From an uncultured Prevotella sp. (GTDB lineage: Bacteria > Bacteroidota > Bacteroidia > Bacteroidales > Bacteroidaceae): a stretch of 37,712 nucleotides of DNA. The notes below the pieces were generated by a model. The model had not been told where the DNA came from. It worked only from the letters and a program-made list of their open reading frames with translations, and ran no database searches. Shown one piece after another: positions 1 through 8,796 of this stretch; position 1 is the first letter of the stretch, and each line of letters starts with the position of its first letter. The position numbers and the translations under genes are program-made. Where the stretch lies: NCBI GenBank assembly GCA_944321645.1, contig CALUMB010000020.1, positions 1 to 37,712 on the forward strand, given 5' to 3'.

Positions 1-76
1 GGGACTCGAACCCGCACAGCCATTACTGGCCAAGGGATTTTAAGTCCCTCGTGTCTACCAATTCCACCATTGCGGC
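1..76 (-). tRNA. tRNA-Leu (TAA), 3' end cut by window edge
   Basis: Read on the minus strand this folds as a leucine tRNA. The 5' end is GCCGCAAT at position 76, followed by a D-arm, an anticodon arm with loop CTTAAAA (anticodon TAA), a long class II variable arm (GGCCAGTAATGGCTG) and the T-arm GGTTCGAGTCC. The 3' acceptor strand lies outside the window. A promoter-like element lies just upstream at 97-128. Confidence 0.93.
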
Positions 77-96
77 AATGCAGACATTATCGGCTG

Positions 97-128
97 CAAA
101 GGTATTACAATTTATCGTAACGGCCAAA
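97..128 (-). promoter_or_regulatory. Promoter of tRNA-Leu
   Basis: On the minus strand TACCTTTG (97-104) matches the Bacteroidota -7 box TAnnTTTG. TTTG at 125-128 is the -33 box, with 20 bp between them. The predicted start falls about 15 bp before the tRNA. Confidence 0.7.
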
Positions 129-224
129 AGTTTGGGTGAAATATTAATTGGGCGCTCGCAATTTGGACACACGCAAGCGCCACGCCACCTAACGGGCCGG
201 TGCCAGCACACCCAACGCTAACGA

Positions 225-612
225 ATGCTAAAACAGTTAAATCCGGGCGGAAATGCCCCGCGAGAATCGCAACGTTTTGAAAATCCGGGCCAATGGGCGC
301 AAATATCGCGAAAACGGGCGCGGCAGCCTAACCCGCTGGCAGAAAGGCCGTTAGTCATATTTTTATGCAAATCGTGCAAAAGCCGACCTTTGTTTTTTGG
401 CAGAAAAAGCTCCCAAAACATTGTTTTTTGATAAAAACCGACGTGCGGAACGCCCCGTTTCAGGATGCAAAACGCGCCATTTCGCATCCTGAAACGGTAT
501 GTTTCGCAATGCAATTCGCACCGTTTTGGAAAGCGGCACGGCACTCGTCTCAAAATGCCAAGCCGCAAATCACTTTCCAACTTCTATTTCACGGGGTTTT
601 GAAGTGTTAAAA
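225..612 (+). repeat. Dispersed intergenic repeat, copy 1
   Basis: This gene-free stretch shares several ordered blocks with 13990-14465 and 26520-26960. The blocks are a GCAAATAnCGCGAAAACGGG segment (299-318), ATGCAAAT-nn-TGCAAAA (365-381), GCATCCTGAAACGG (484-497) and GTGTTAAA (604-611). It contains a perfect 13-bp stem, 456-468 with 484-496, around a 15-nt loop. The short open frames here (218-819) do not resemble proteins and are rejected. Function is unknown. It could be a degenerate mobile repeat or a structured RNA. Confidence 0.7.
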
Positions 613-725
<113 letters not shown>

Positions 726-862
726 GGGGAAGGGATGGCAGTGTGAAACGGATTTAAGGGAAGAATGGCTCGAGAAGGACGGTGGAAAGGGTGGATTTAG
801 GCCCTTACGGTTGATTTAAGTCAAGAAAATCAAGGGCAGGAGAAATTTTCACCGAGAAAGCA

Positions 863-893
863 TTGTATAATAAAAATATATATTGTAACTTTG
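863..893 (+). promoter_or_regulatory. Strong promoter of the candidate small RNA
   Basis: TTG at 863-865 and TAACTTTG at 886-893 are spaced 20 bp apart, an excellent match to the Bacteroidota -33/-7 consensus. The predicted start is near 900. No sizeable gene follows for 400 bp, which points to an RNA or very small peptide product. Confidence 0.75.
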
Positions 894-899
894 CATACG

Positions 900-1075
900 C
901 AATCGAGATGATTGTAGGGTTATTCATTAGGTTAGTAGTTAATAGATTTAAGGTAAAGATTATGTTATTAGATTTTCAGACAACAGTGGCGGAATAGCAC
1001 CTTACGGCTTAACGTAAGCTAAACCACACTGTTCGAGGTCATGGCGCGGGGTGAGTGATTCATACCGCGCCATTT
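900..1075 (+). ncRNA. Candidate structured small RNA (unnamed), possibly with a 29-codon ORF
   Basis: The transcript expected from the promoter at 863-893 would run about 175 nt. It contains a nested hairpin: ACAGTGG (983-989) with CACTGT (1027-1032), enclosing CTTACG (1001-1006) paired with CGTAAG (1013-1018). It ends in a 9-bp GC-rich stem, ATGGCGCGG (1041-1049) with CCGCGCCAT (1065-1073), followed by a short T-rich tract that may terminate transcription. The base composition differs from the GC-rich surroundings. An ATG at 908 opens a 29-codon frame ending TAG at 995-997, so a leader or micro-peptide is an alternative. Size is compatible with 6S RNA but I could not recognise the 6S fold. 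Confidence 0.5.
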
Positions 1076-1078
1076 CAT
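1041..1078 (+). terminator. Hairpin terminator of candidate RNA
   Basis: A 9-bp GC-rich perfect stem (1041-1049 with 1065-1073) is followed by ATTTCAT. The T-run is weak, so termination is likely but not certain. The stretch 1081-1265 behind it holds GC-rich then AT-rich sequence without a gene. Confidence 0.5.
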
Positions 1079-1265
1079 GTATATGCGCCAAGCCTGCGCC
1101 GGGGGCGAGCCGCGCCCGCACGGACACCGGGAGCTACCGCCCATCACGCGCCACGGCGGAGCGGCTACAGCCGCATTTTAAACTAACAGACCTTAAAATG
1201 CCGCCGCTATTATGTTTTTTATTTAATTAAAGGTGGGAAAATGCAACTTTTTACGGAAATGTGAT

Positions 1266-1273
1266 TAAATTTG
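1266..1273 (+). promoter_or_regulatory. -7 box upstream of the DUF6242 gene
   Basis: TAAATTTG matches TAnnTTTG and lies 29 bp before the ATG at 1303. No clear TTG -33 box is visible at the expected distance, only TTT-rich sequence at 1248-1252. Confidence 0.5.
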
Positions 1274-1302
1274 CAGCTAAAAACTAATAAGCATATCATA
1301 GG

Positions 1303-2700
1303 ATGAGTAACAAGATTGGCCGTGCGTGCCTGTTGCTAATGGCAGCCCTGCTTTTCGTGTCGTGCCTCGACGATGACTATACGGACGACATCACGCTTTA
1401 CGACGACAACGCGATAACGCAATTCAACCTGACCACCGCAAAGCTGACCGTACACACCACCACGTCCGGCGGCGAGGACTCCACGTATGTGATACACACG
1501 GAGACCGTGGCCGACTATCCATTCTACATAGACCAGCTGAAAGGCGAGATATACAACGTGGACTCGCTGCCCAAAGGCATCGACGCCACGAAGATGCTGT
1601 GCTCCATCAGCACCAAGAACAACGCGATGGTGTTCCTCGAGAACCACTCGCGCGACTCGCTGCGCTCGCTCACGAGCACCGACTCGGTGGACTTCAGCGT
1701 GCCGCGCTACCTGCGCGTGTACGCATCCAACGGGCTGTCATACCGCGAATACAAAGTGACGGTGAACGTACACACGCAAGAGCCGGGCCAGTTCCGCTGG
1801 ACGCAGATGGCCGGCTTCGCCCCGCTCGCCTCGATGGGCAGGGTGAGGCTCGTCGTGCTGGGCGACAGCCTCGCACTGTTCGGCCAGGAGGGCGGACACA
1901 CCGTGGCCTACAAGACGGCCGACGGCGAGAATTGGAAGCCCACGCCCACGCAGCTCGGGGCCGAAGCCTGCGCCAACATGGCCACGAAGGGCGACACCCT
2001 ATTCGCCATAGACGGCGGAAAACTGCTCTACACCCTCGACGCGCGCAACTACACGGCCGTGGACGGAACGCAAAGCCTGCCGCAGGCACTGTTCGGAGCC
2101 GACTCGGAGAGCCTCTACGGACTTGACCAAGGGCGCATCGTGGCGTCCGCCGACGGGGGACGCACATGGGCCGACGACCTGACCGGCGACGACCTTTCGC
2201 AACTGCCCGCCACCGACCTGGCCTCCACTACGGTGGCCTACCACTACGTGGCCAACGCCGACTATGTGCTGCTGGCCGGCAACCGCGACGCCAGTGCCTA
2301 CGCCGACGACTCGACGGCGAGGGTGTGGCGCAAGGTGGCCGAGCACTCCGAAGGCAGCGAGCCGGGCAAATGGGTGTACATGGAGGCCGACAGCCACAAC
2401 GCCTACCCGCTGCCAAGGCTCGACGGGCTTACGGTGGTGGACTACAACGGCTGCAAGCTGGCATTCGGCGGACAGGGCGTGGGGGCGTGCGACGACGCGC
2501 CATACGCCAACGTGTACGAGAGCCGCGACTGGGGCCTGACGTGGAAGCCGAGCGCGACATACGCGCTGCCCGACGCCTTCGACACGGCGGCAACGGCCAC
2601 GGCGGCGGCCACCGACGCCGCAGGCAACCTGTGGATAGTGTGCGCGGGCAGCGGACAGGTGTGGCGCGCACGGCTCAACAGCATAGACTGGGCCGACTGA
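1303..2700 (+). CDS. DUF6242 domain-containing lipoprotein
   Basis: A 465-residue protein with a lipoprotein signal peptide: a hydrophobic stretch at about 9-20 and lipobox cysteine at about residue 21 (FVSC), followed by acidic residues. The N-terminal part has the pattern ITLYDDNAITQFNL, then a GEDSTY motif, FYIDQLKGEIYNVDSLP and a beta-rich domain. This I recognise as the Bacteroidales DUF6242 family. The C-terminal two thirds contain kelch/BNR-like turns such as SADGGRTWAD and ESRDWGLTWKPS, suggesting a beta-propeller. It is probably tethered to the outer membrane or periplasmic face. Its substrate is unknown. It is the first gene of a co-directional envelope cluster, with only 27 bp to the next gene. 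Confidence 0.8.
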   Translation: MSNKIGRACLLLMAALLFVSCLDDDYTDDITLYDDNAITQFNLTTAKLTVHTTTSGGEDSTYVIHTETVADYPFYIDQLKGEIYNVDSLPKGIDATKMLCSISTKNNAMVFLENHSRDSLRSLTSTDSVDFSVPRYLRVYASNGLSYREYKVTVNVHTQEPGQFRWTQMAGFAPLASMGRVRLVVLGDSLALFGQEGGHTVAYKTADGENWKPTPTQLGAEACANMATKGDTLFAIDGGKLLYTLDARNYTAVDGTQSLPQALFGADSESLYGLDQGRIVASADGGRTWADDLTGDDLSQLPATDLASTTVAYHYVANADYVLLAGNRDASAYADDSTARVWRKVAEHSEGSEPGKWVYMEADSHNAYPLPRLDGLTVVDYNGCKLAFGGQGVGACDDAPYANVYESRDWGLTWKPSATYALPDAFDTAATATAAATDAAGNLWIVCAGSGQVWRARLNSIDWAD

Positions 2701-2727
2701 CCCGACAACGCCTGAACGCAAGCCTGT

Positions 2728-3429
2728 ATGACGAAGACGCTCGACCTGATAGCCAAGGGGGCCGCCGCAGCGGCCATGGCGGCAATGCCGCTCGCCGCGC
2801 CGGCACAGACCGACCCTGAGTACAGGGCGGAGCTGGGCGTGGGCGCGGGGCTTGTGTCATACCAGGGCGACTTCAACGGCAGCATAGCGAAAAACATGGA
2901 GCCGGGCGGCTCGGCGCTGGCGAAATACCGCTTCAACCCGCGCATGGCCCTCGGGCTCAACATAACATACGGAAAGCTGAAAGGCTCGTCGGCCGACGTC
3001 AGCACGTGGTACCCGGAGCTGCAAGACTCCGTACACTCGTTCAGCAACACCGTGGTGGACGCCGGGCTGCGCTTCGAGTACAACTTCTGGCCATACGGCA
3101 CTGGCCGCGAATATTTCGGGGCCAAGAGGTTTACGCCGTTCATAGCCATCGGCCTCGGACTCACCTACGCAAAGGCGGGAGGCACCGTAGTGACGGGCAA
3201 CCTGCCGATAGGCGCCGGAGTGAAATACAAAATAGGCACGAGGGTGAACCTGGCCTTGGAGTGGACGATGCACTTCTCGCTCAGCGACAAGCTCGACGGC
3301 ACGGACGACCCCTACGGCATAGAGAGCAGCGGGATGTTCAAGAACACCGACAGCTACAGCGTGCTGCAACTCTCGGTGACATACGACATCTGGGCGAAGT
3401 GCCGGACTTGCCACAACGATAGATTTTAA
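2728..3429 (+). CDS. DUF6089 family outer-membrane beta-barrel protein
   Basis: 233 residues with an Ala-rich signal peptide ending near residue 26 (APAQ). The mature protein starts [20 protein letters not shown]. Alternating hydrophobic strands, aromatic residues and glycine turns suggest an 8-stranded outer-membrane barrel or an OmpA-like porin fold. The sequence matches the DUF6089 family, which commonly sits directly upstream of uppS and bamA in Bacteroidales. The stop at 3427-3429 is only 4 bp from the uppS start, so co-transcription is likely. Molecular function is unknown. A role in outer-membrane biogenesis is inferred only from neighbours. Confidence 0.8.
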   Translation: MTKTLDLIAKGAAAAAMAAMPLAAPAQTDPEYRAELGVGAGLVSYQGDFNGSIAKNMEPGGSALAKYRFNPRMALGLNITYGKLKGSSADVSTWYPELQDSVHSFSNTVVDAGLRFEYNFWPYGTGREYFGAKRFTPFIAIGLGLTYAKAGGTVVTGNLPIGAGVKYKIGTRVNLALEWTMHFSLSDKLDGTDDPYGIESSGMFKNTDSYSVLQLSVTYDIWAKCRTCHNDRF

Positions 3430-3433
3430 GCAG

Positions 3434-4174
3434 ATGACAGAACAGTTAGACATGAACCGCATACCGCGCCACATTGCCATCATCATGGACGGCAACGGGC
3501 GCTGGGCAGCCGAGCGGGGCCGCGAGCGCAGCTACGGCCACCAGGCAGGCGTGGAGGCAGTGCGGCGCATCACCGCCGAATGCACGCGCCTGGGCGTGGA
3601 GTACCTCACGCTATACACATTCTCCACCGAAAACTGGAACAGGCCGGCCGACGAGGTGGCCGCACTGATGGGGCTGGTGCTCACGTCGCTCGAAGACGAG
3701 ATATTCATGAAGAACAACGTGCGCTTCCGCGTGATAGGCGACACCGGGCGGCTGCCCGAGGCCGTGAGGCTCAAGCTGCGCCAGACGGAGGAGCACACCG
3801 CAGCCAACAGCGCCATGACCATGGTGGTGGCCTTGAGCTATTCGGCCAAGTGGGAACTGGCCGAGGCCGCGAGGCAGATGGCGCGCGAGGCGGCAGAAGG
3901 CAGGCTCCGGCCTGAAGAAATAGGCGAGGAGACGGTAGCGAGCCACCTGCAGACGGCGTTCATGCCCGACCCCGACCTGCTGATACGCACCGGCGGCGAG
4001 CTGCGCATCTCTAACTTCCTGCTGTGGCAGATAGCCTACTCGGAGCTGCACTTCTGCGACACCTACTGGCCAGACTTCGACGAGCAGGCGCTGCACCGCG
4101 CCATAGCCGACTACCAAGGCCGCCAGCGACGCTTCGGAAAGACCGAGGCGCAGGTGGAGGACAACGCACAATGA
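3434..4174 (+). CDS. uppS: Isoprenyl transferase (undecaprenyl diphosphate synthase)
   Basis: 246 residues, normal for cis-prenyltransferases. It condenses isopentenyl diphosphate units onto farnesyl diphosphate to make undecaprenyl diphosphate, the lipid carrier for peptidoglycan and surface glycans. Visible motifs are [13 protein letters not shown] with catalytic Asp19, the [12 protein letters not shown] segment near 59-70, and the C-terminal [19 protein letters not shown] with ELHF near 180-206. The start at 3434 gives a short N-terminal lead, and Met7 is an alternative. The gene is tightly packed between the DUF6089 gene and bamA, and functions together with murI further downstream in cell-wall precursor supply. 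Confidence 0.96.
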   Translation: MTEQLDMNRIPRHIAIIMDGNGRWAAERGRERSYGHQAGVEAVRRITAECTRLGVEYLTLYTFSTENWNRPADEVAALMGLVLTSLEDEIFMKNNVRFRVIGDTGRLPEAVRLKLRQTEEHTAANSAMTMVVALSYSAKWELAEAARQMAREAAEGRLRPEEIGEETVASHLQTAFMPDPDLLIRTGGELRISNFLLWQIAYSELHFCDTYWPDFDEQALHRAIADYQGRQRRFGKTEAQVEDNAQ

Positions 4175-4204
4175 CCGATGCTTACACATTATATATTATA
4201 TAGG

Positions 4205-6826
4205 ATGAGTGTAAAGAAAATGGGGCACGGGCTGCTCGCCGCAGCGTTGGGCCTCGCCGCAGGCGCCCAGGCGCAAGACAAGATAGTGAACCCAGACATA
4301 TCGTATGCCGGAACTCCGCGCACCTGCACAATCGGCGGCATGACCGTCAAGGGCGTGGAAGGCTACGAGGACTTCGTGCTCACGGGCATCTCCGGGCTTT
4401 CGGTGGGGCAGCAGATAAGCGTGCCGGGCACCGAGATAACCGAGGCAGTGAGGCGGTACTGGAGGCACGGCCTGTTCTCCGACGTGTCAATCACGGCCGA
4501 CTCCATCGTAGGCTCGAAGGTCTACCTCTGCTTCCACCTTACGCTCCGCCCGAGGGTGAGCACCATCAACTACAACGGGGTGAAGAAGTCGGAGCGCGAA
4601 GACCTCGAAGAGAGACTCGGAATAGTGAGCGGGAGCCAGGTGACGCCAAACATAATAGACCGCGCTAAGATACTGGCCAAGAAATACTTCGACGAGAAAG
4701 GATACAAGAATGCCGTGATAGAAATCGTGCAGCGCGACGACGTGGCCGCCAAAAACCAGGTCATACTCGACGTGAACATCGACAAGAACGACAAGATGAA
4801 GGTGAAGAACATCATCATCGTGGGCAACAAAAACCTCTCGACGAAGAAAATAAAGGGCGGGCTGTTCCGCAAGGGCGTGTTCGCAAAGACCCACGAGGCC
4901 GGCAAGCTCTCGTCGTTCCTAAAGTCGAAGAAGTTCACCGACGAACGCTACGAGGCCGACAAGCAAAACCTTATCGACAAGTACAACGAGCTGGGCTACC
5001 GCGACATGATCATCGTCAGGGACAGCGTTTGGAACTACGACAGCAACCACGTGAACGTGTACGTGGAGGTGGACGAAGGCCGCAAGTACTACATCAGGAA
5101 CATAACATGGGTGGGCAACACCGTGGCCACCACCGACTACCTCAACCTGCTGCTCGGAATGAAGAAGGGAGACGTCTACAACCAGAAGAAGCTTAAGAAG
5201 CGGCTCGAGGAAGACGAGGACGCCGTGGGCAACTTCTACTGGAACAACGGCTACCTGTTCTACCACCTCGTGCCAACGGAAGTGAACGTGGTGGGCGACT
5301 CCATCGACCTGGAGATGCGCATCGAGGAAGGGCAACAGGCCCACATACGCAGCGTGCGCATATTCGGCAACGACCGGCTATACGAGGAAGTGGTGCGCCG
5401 CGAGCTGCGGACAAAGCCCGGCGACCTGTTCTCCAAGGAGGCACTGATGCGCTCGGCGCGCGACATCGCGTCGATGGGATTCTTCGACCCGGAGAAGGTC
5501 AACCCCGACATACAGCCCAACATGGAGGACGGCACGGTGGACATCAACTGGGAACTGGAGCAGAAGTCGAACGACCAGGTGGAGTTCTCGCTCGGATGGG
5601 GCCAGACCGGAGTCATAGGCCGCATATCGCTCAAGCTCAACAACTTCTCCATGCGCAACCTCTTCGGCAAGAACAAGATGCACCGCGGCATCATGCCGAT
5701 AGGCGACGGCGAGCAACTCGCACTGAGCGCACAGACAAACGGCACATACTACCAGTCGTACAGCATAAGCTACTCTGCCCCATGGTTCGGCGGCAAGAGG
5801 CCAAACGCCTTCAACGTGGGCGCGTTCTACTCGAAGCAGACCGACGTGAACAGCAACTACTACAACAGTAACTGGTACAATTATTACAATTATTACGGCA
5901 GCTACAACAACAACTATTACAACAACTACGAGAGCTACCTCGACGACGACAAGTACGTACAGCTCGTCGGGTTCTCCATCGGATGGGGCAAACGCCTGCG
6001 CTGGCCCGACGACTACTTCCAGCTGTCGGTATCCCTGGCCTACCAGCGGTATATGCTGAAGGACTGGCAGTACTTCATCATCACCAACGGCAACTGCAAC
6101 AACGTCAACCTCGGGCTGACCCTGTCGCGCACCAGCACCGACAACCAGCTCTTCCCGCGCCGCGGCTCGGAGTTCCTCGCGTCGCTGACGCTCACCCCGC
6201 CATGGTCGCTCTGGGACGGCAAGGACTACGAGCACCTGGCCACCGACCCCAACTCGGCCACCTACCAGGAAGAGCAACAGGACAAGTACCGCTGGATTGA
6301 GTACCACAAGTGGAAGGTGAAGTTCCGCAACTACACCGCACTGACAGGCGGGCAGAAATGCTTCGTGCTCATGACCCGCGTCGAGTTCGGACTGCTCGGA
6401 GCCTACAACCAGTTCAAGAAGTCGCCATTCGAGACCTACTATATGGGCGGCGACGGCATGAGCGGCTACTCAACGGGCTACGCCCAAGAGACCATCGGCC
6501 TGCGCGGCTACGAAAACGGCTCGCTCACGCCATACTCCGCACCGGGCTACGCCTACGACCGCTTCACACTGGAAGTGCGCTACCCGTTCATGCTCGGCAA
6601 CACGACAATATACGGACTGGCGTTCCTCGAGGGCGGCAACGCTTGGTATGACACGAAGAAGTTCAACCCCTTCGACATGAAACGCTCCGCCGGCGCCGGC
6701 GTGCGCATATTCCTCCCGATGGTCGGACTGATGGGAATCGACTGGGCATACGGCTTCGACGAGACCCTTTCGACCGGGACGAGGGGCGGGAGCCAGTTCC
6801 ACTTCATACTCGGACAGGAGTTCTGA
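4205..6826 (+). CDS. bamA: Outer-membrane protein assembly factor BamA
   Basis: An Omp85-family protein of about 873 residues that inserts beta-barrel proteins into the outer membrane. After the signal peptide (cleavage after GAQAQ) come POTRA domains (about 25-430) with motifs such as VRRYWRHGLFSDV and GYRDMIIV. A 16-stranded barrel follows, ending in FHFILGQEF with the usual terminal aromatic. The frame is open from an ATG at 4178, but the ATG at 4205 gives a compact KK-containing signal peptide and is preferred. An extracellular-loop region encoded at 5849-5940 is a Tyr/Asn-rich low-complexity insert. Three skp-type chaperone genes follow, consistent with a joint outer-membrane assembly operon. 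Confidence 0.95.
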   Translation: MSVKKMGHGLLAAALGLAAGAQAQDKIVNPDISYAGTPRTCTIGGMTVKGVEGYEDFVLTGISGLSVGQQISVPGTEITEAVRRYWRHGLFSDVSITADSIVGSKVYLCFHLTLRPRVSTINYNGVKKSEREDLEERLGIVSGSQVTPNIIDRAKILAKKYFDEKGYKNAVIEIVQRDDVAAKNQVILDVNIDKNDKMKVKNIIIVGNKNLSTKKIKGGLFRKGVFAKTHEAGKLSSFLKSKKFTDERYEADKQNLIDKYNELGYRDMIIVRDSVWNYDSNHVNVYVEVDEGRKYYIRNITWVGNTVATTDYLNLLLGMKKGDVYNQKKLKKRLEEDEDAVGNFYWNNGYLFYHLVPTEVNVVGDSIDLEMRIEEGQQAHIRSVRIFGNDRLYEEVVRRELRTKPGDLFSKEALMRSARDIASMGFFDPEKVNPDIQPNMEDGTVDINWELEQKSNDQVEFSLGWGQTGVIGRISLKLNNFSMRNLFGKNKMHRGIMPIGDGEQLALSAQTNGTYYQSYSISYSAPWFGGKRPNAFNVGAFYSKQTDVNSNYYNSNWYNYYNYYGSYNNNYYNNYESYLDDDKYVQLVGFSIGWGKRLRWPDDYFQLSVSLAYQRYMLKDWQYFIITNGNCNNVNLGLTLSRTSTDNQLFPRRGSEFLASLTLTPPWSLWDGKDYEHLATDPNSATYQEEQQDKYRWIEYHKWKVKFRNYTALTGGQKCFVLMTRVEFGLLGAYNQFKKSPFETYYMGGDGMSGYSTGYAQETIGLRGYENGSLTPYSAPGYAYDRFTLEVRYPFMLGNTTIYGLAFLEGGNAWYDTKKFNPFDMKRSAGAGVRIFLPMVGLMGIDWAYGFDETLSTGTRGGSQFHFILGQEF

Positions 6827-6923
6827 CGCCACGGCGCACAGCGCACAGGCCGGGGCTTCGCCGCAAGGCTGGCAACGCCGCCGCGCCAACACCGCGACGC
6901 ACCACAAAGAAACGAAAACTTAC

Positions 6924-6930
6924 AGGAGGT
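6924..6930 (+). promoter_or_regulatory. Strong Shine-Dalgarno before first skp
   Basis: AGGAGGT lies 6 bp before the ATG at 6937. Such a complete anti-16S match is unusual in Bacteroidota, where most genes lack one. It fixes the start and suggests high translation. Confidence 0.6.
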
Positions 6931-6936
6931 CAACTT

Positions 6937-7455
6937 ATGAACATCAAGAAGTTTGTCATGGCACTGGCCGTGCTCCTATTGCCGGCAGTGGCGAGCGCAC
7001 AGAAGTTCGCGCTCATCGACATGGAGTTTGTGTTGAAGAACATCCCGGCATACGAACGGGCCAACGAGCAGCTCAACCAAGTGTCGAAGAAATGGCAGGC
7101 CGAGGTGGACGCGCTCTCCACCGAGGCGCAGACAATGTACAAAAACTACCAGAACGAAGTGGTGTTCCTCTCGCAAGAGCAGAAAAAGGAGCGCCAGGAC
7201 GCAATAATGGAGAAGGAAAAGGCCGCCGCCGAGCTTAAGAGGAAATACTTCGGCCCCGACGGCGAGCTGTTCAAGAAGCGCGCAAGCCTCATGACGCCAA
7301 TCCAAGACGAGATATACAACGCCGTGAAGGACATCGCCGACCTGCGCGGGTACCAGCTCGTGGTAGACCGCGCCAGCAACGCCGGGATAATCTTCGGAAG
7401 CCCGAAGATAGACATCAGCAACGAGGTGCTGCAAAAGCTGGGCTACTCCTACTGA
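6937..7455 (+). CDS. skp: OmpH/Skp family periplasmic chaperone, first paralogue
   Basis: 172 residues with a cleavable signal peptide (cleavage near VASA-Q22). The mature protein begins KFALIDMEFVLKNIPAYERANEQL, the typical OmpH start with a short beta strand, then a long charged helical region (about 45-120) forming the tentacle coiled coil. The C-terminal part, YQLVVDRASNAGIIFGS, rejoins the body domain. Skp trimers hold unfolded outer-membrane proteins on their way to BamA. The gene lies 110 bp after bamA and has its own strong ribosome binding site. The second paralogue begins 105 bp downstream. Confidence 0.92.
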   Translation: MNIKKFVMALAVLLLPAVASAQKFALIDMEFVLKNIPAYERANEQLNQVSKKWQAEVDALSTEAQTMYKNYQNEVVFLSQEQKKERQDAIMEKEKAAAELKRKYFGPDGELFKKRASLMTPIQDEIYNAVKDIADLRGYQLVVDRASNAGIIFGSPKIDISNEVLQKLGYSY

Positions 7456-7560
7456 CAAGCGGCAGGCCGACAGCCAACCGCCACCGCCCGCACGGCAAGC
7501 AGGCAGCGGCAGGAAAAGGACGGAAACAACAAACAACAACAATAAAAACAACAAACAAAA

Positions 7561-8058
7561 ATGAAAAAACTATTCTTGGCGCTGATGATGTTCGCGCCTT
7601 TGGCAACCTTTGCCCAGAAGTTCGGTCACGTCAATTCGCAGGACATAATCCAGGCAATGCCCGAATACGCCACGGCAAAAAACGAGGTGGACGCCCTGCA
7701 AAAGCAGTATGAGAACGACCTCAAGCTCATGCAAGACGAGCTTAACAAGAAGTCTGCCGCATACGACTCTACCCGCGCCACGCTCCCCGAAAACATCCGC
7801 CAGCGCCGCGAGCAAGAGCTGCAAGACCTCTACCAGCGCATACAGCAGAGCTACCAAGACAACCAGCAGGCCCTCGCCAAGGCTTCGCAGGAGAAGATGC
7901 AGGCTATCACGACCAAGGTGGTGGACGCCATCAAGCAGGTGGGCCAGGCCGGAAACTACGTCTACATCATGGACATCCAGGGCGGCATACCCTACATAAG
8001 CACCACGCTCAGCACCGACGTTACAGCCGAAGTAAAGGCAAAACTCGGCTTGAAGTAA
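7561..8058 (+). CDS. OmpH/Skp family periplasmic chaperone, second paralogue
   Basis: 165 residues with signal peptide MKKLFLALMMFAPLATFAQ. The mature sequence KFGHVNSQDIIQAMPEYATAKNEVDALQKQYENDL is the canonical Bacteroidales OmpH pattern. A long alpha-helical charged segment (about 50-120) forms the coiled-coil arms, and the end YVYIMDIQGGIPYIS is the body strand. It is expected to be a periplasmic holdase for outer-membrane proteins. The upstream leader is A/C-rich (CAACAAACAAC repeats), a common unstructured translation enhancer in this group rather than a Shine-Dalgarno. Confidence 0.92.
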   Translation: MKKLFLALMMFAPLATFAQKFGHVNSQDIIQAMPEYATAKNEVDALQKQYENDLKLMQDELNKKSAAYDSTRATLPENIRQRREQELQDLYQRIQQSYQDNQQALAKASQEKMQAITTKVVDAIKQVGQAGNYVYIMDIQGGIPYISTTLSTDVTAEVKAKLGLK

Positions 8059-8143
8059 ACCCAAGACGCGCCGCAGCAGGCACACCCGCACAGGCAACAG
8101 GCCGCGCGGGGGCCGCTGCGGCTATTCAATTCAACAGCACCCA

Positions 8144-8746
8144 ATGCTTAAAAGTCACGCCAAGCGGCCGCTCGCCATACTGGCATTTGCCATGGCTGCG
8201 GTCGGTTCCGCCGCGCAGCCGGCTGCCCAGGCCGACACCGTAGCCGCAACCGACATAGACACCTTCGTGCCGGTGGCGGCCGACACAGCCGCCGAGCCGC
8301 CCAAACCGCAGTTCGGCTACATCAGCTACGCCACCGCGCTGCGCTCCATGTCGGGCTACGCCGAAGCGCAGGCACGCCTCGACACGCTGCGCTCGCGCTA
8401 CGGGGCGGAGGCGCGCCGCGCCGCAGAGGAGTTCAACAGCCAATACGAAGAATTCCTCGACGAGCAGGACAGCTACCCGCAGTCGATATTGCGCAAGCGG
8501 CAGACGGAGCTGCAGGAACTGCTCAAGCGCAACGTGGCTTTCAGCGACGAAAGCCGCCGCCTGCTCGCGGAGGCCGAAAAAGACATCTTCGCCCCACTCC
8601 ACAAACGCCTGCGGGCAGCCATAAGGACGGTGGGGAGGCAGCAACGCCTGGCCTTCATCATCAACATCGACGACAACGCCTGCCCGTTTATCGACAGCTC
8701 GCTTGGCGAGAACGTCACACTCATGGTCATCGACAAGCTCAAATAG
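8144..8746 (+). CDS. OmpH/Skp-like periplasmic protein, divergent third paralogue
   Basis: 200 residues. The signal peptide is followed by an Ala/Asp/Pro-rich spacer of about 30 residues (to about 55) before the OmpH-like core FGYISYATALRSMSGYAEAQARLDTL. The central segment is strongly charged and helical (RRAAEEFNSQYEEFLDEQDSY). The C-terminus AFIINIDDNACPFIDSS matches the body strand of Skp. It is more divergent than the two paralogues upstream and has a longer N-terminal linker, so it may serve a distinct client or be anchored differently. It is co-directional and 86 bp from the second copy, and murI follows after 50 bp. Confidence 0.85.
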   Translation: MLKSHAKRPLAILAFAMAAVGSAAQPAAQADTVAATDIDTFVPVAADTAAEPPKPQFGYISYATALRSMSGYAEAQARLDTLRSRYGAEARRAAEEFNSQYEEFLDEQDSYPQSILRKRQTELQELLKRNVAFSDESRRLLAEAEKDIFAPLHKRLRAAIRTVGRQQRLAFIINIDDNACPFIDSSLGENVTLMVIDKLK

Positions 8747-8796
8747 GCCATGCCGCGCAAGGCATCCGCCACAGTCTAACCAAACAGCCTACCAAC

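Noticed and set aside
900-1075. Assignment as 6S RNA, SRP RNA or tmRNA
   Set aside because: No long 6S-type rod, SRP tetraloop domain or tRNA-like end could be drawn; left as unnamed candidate.
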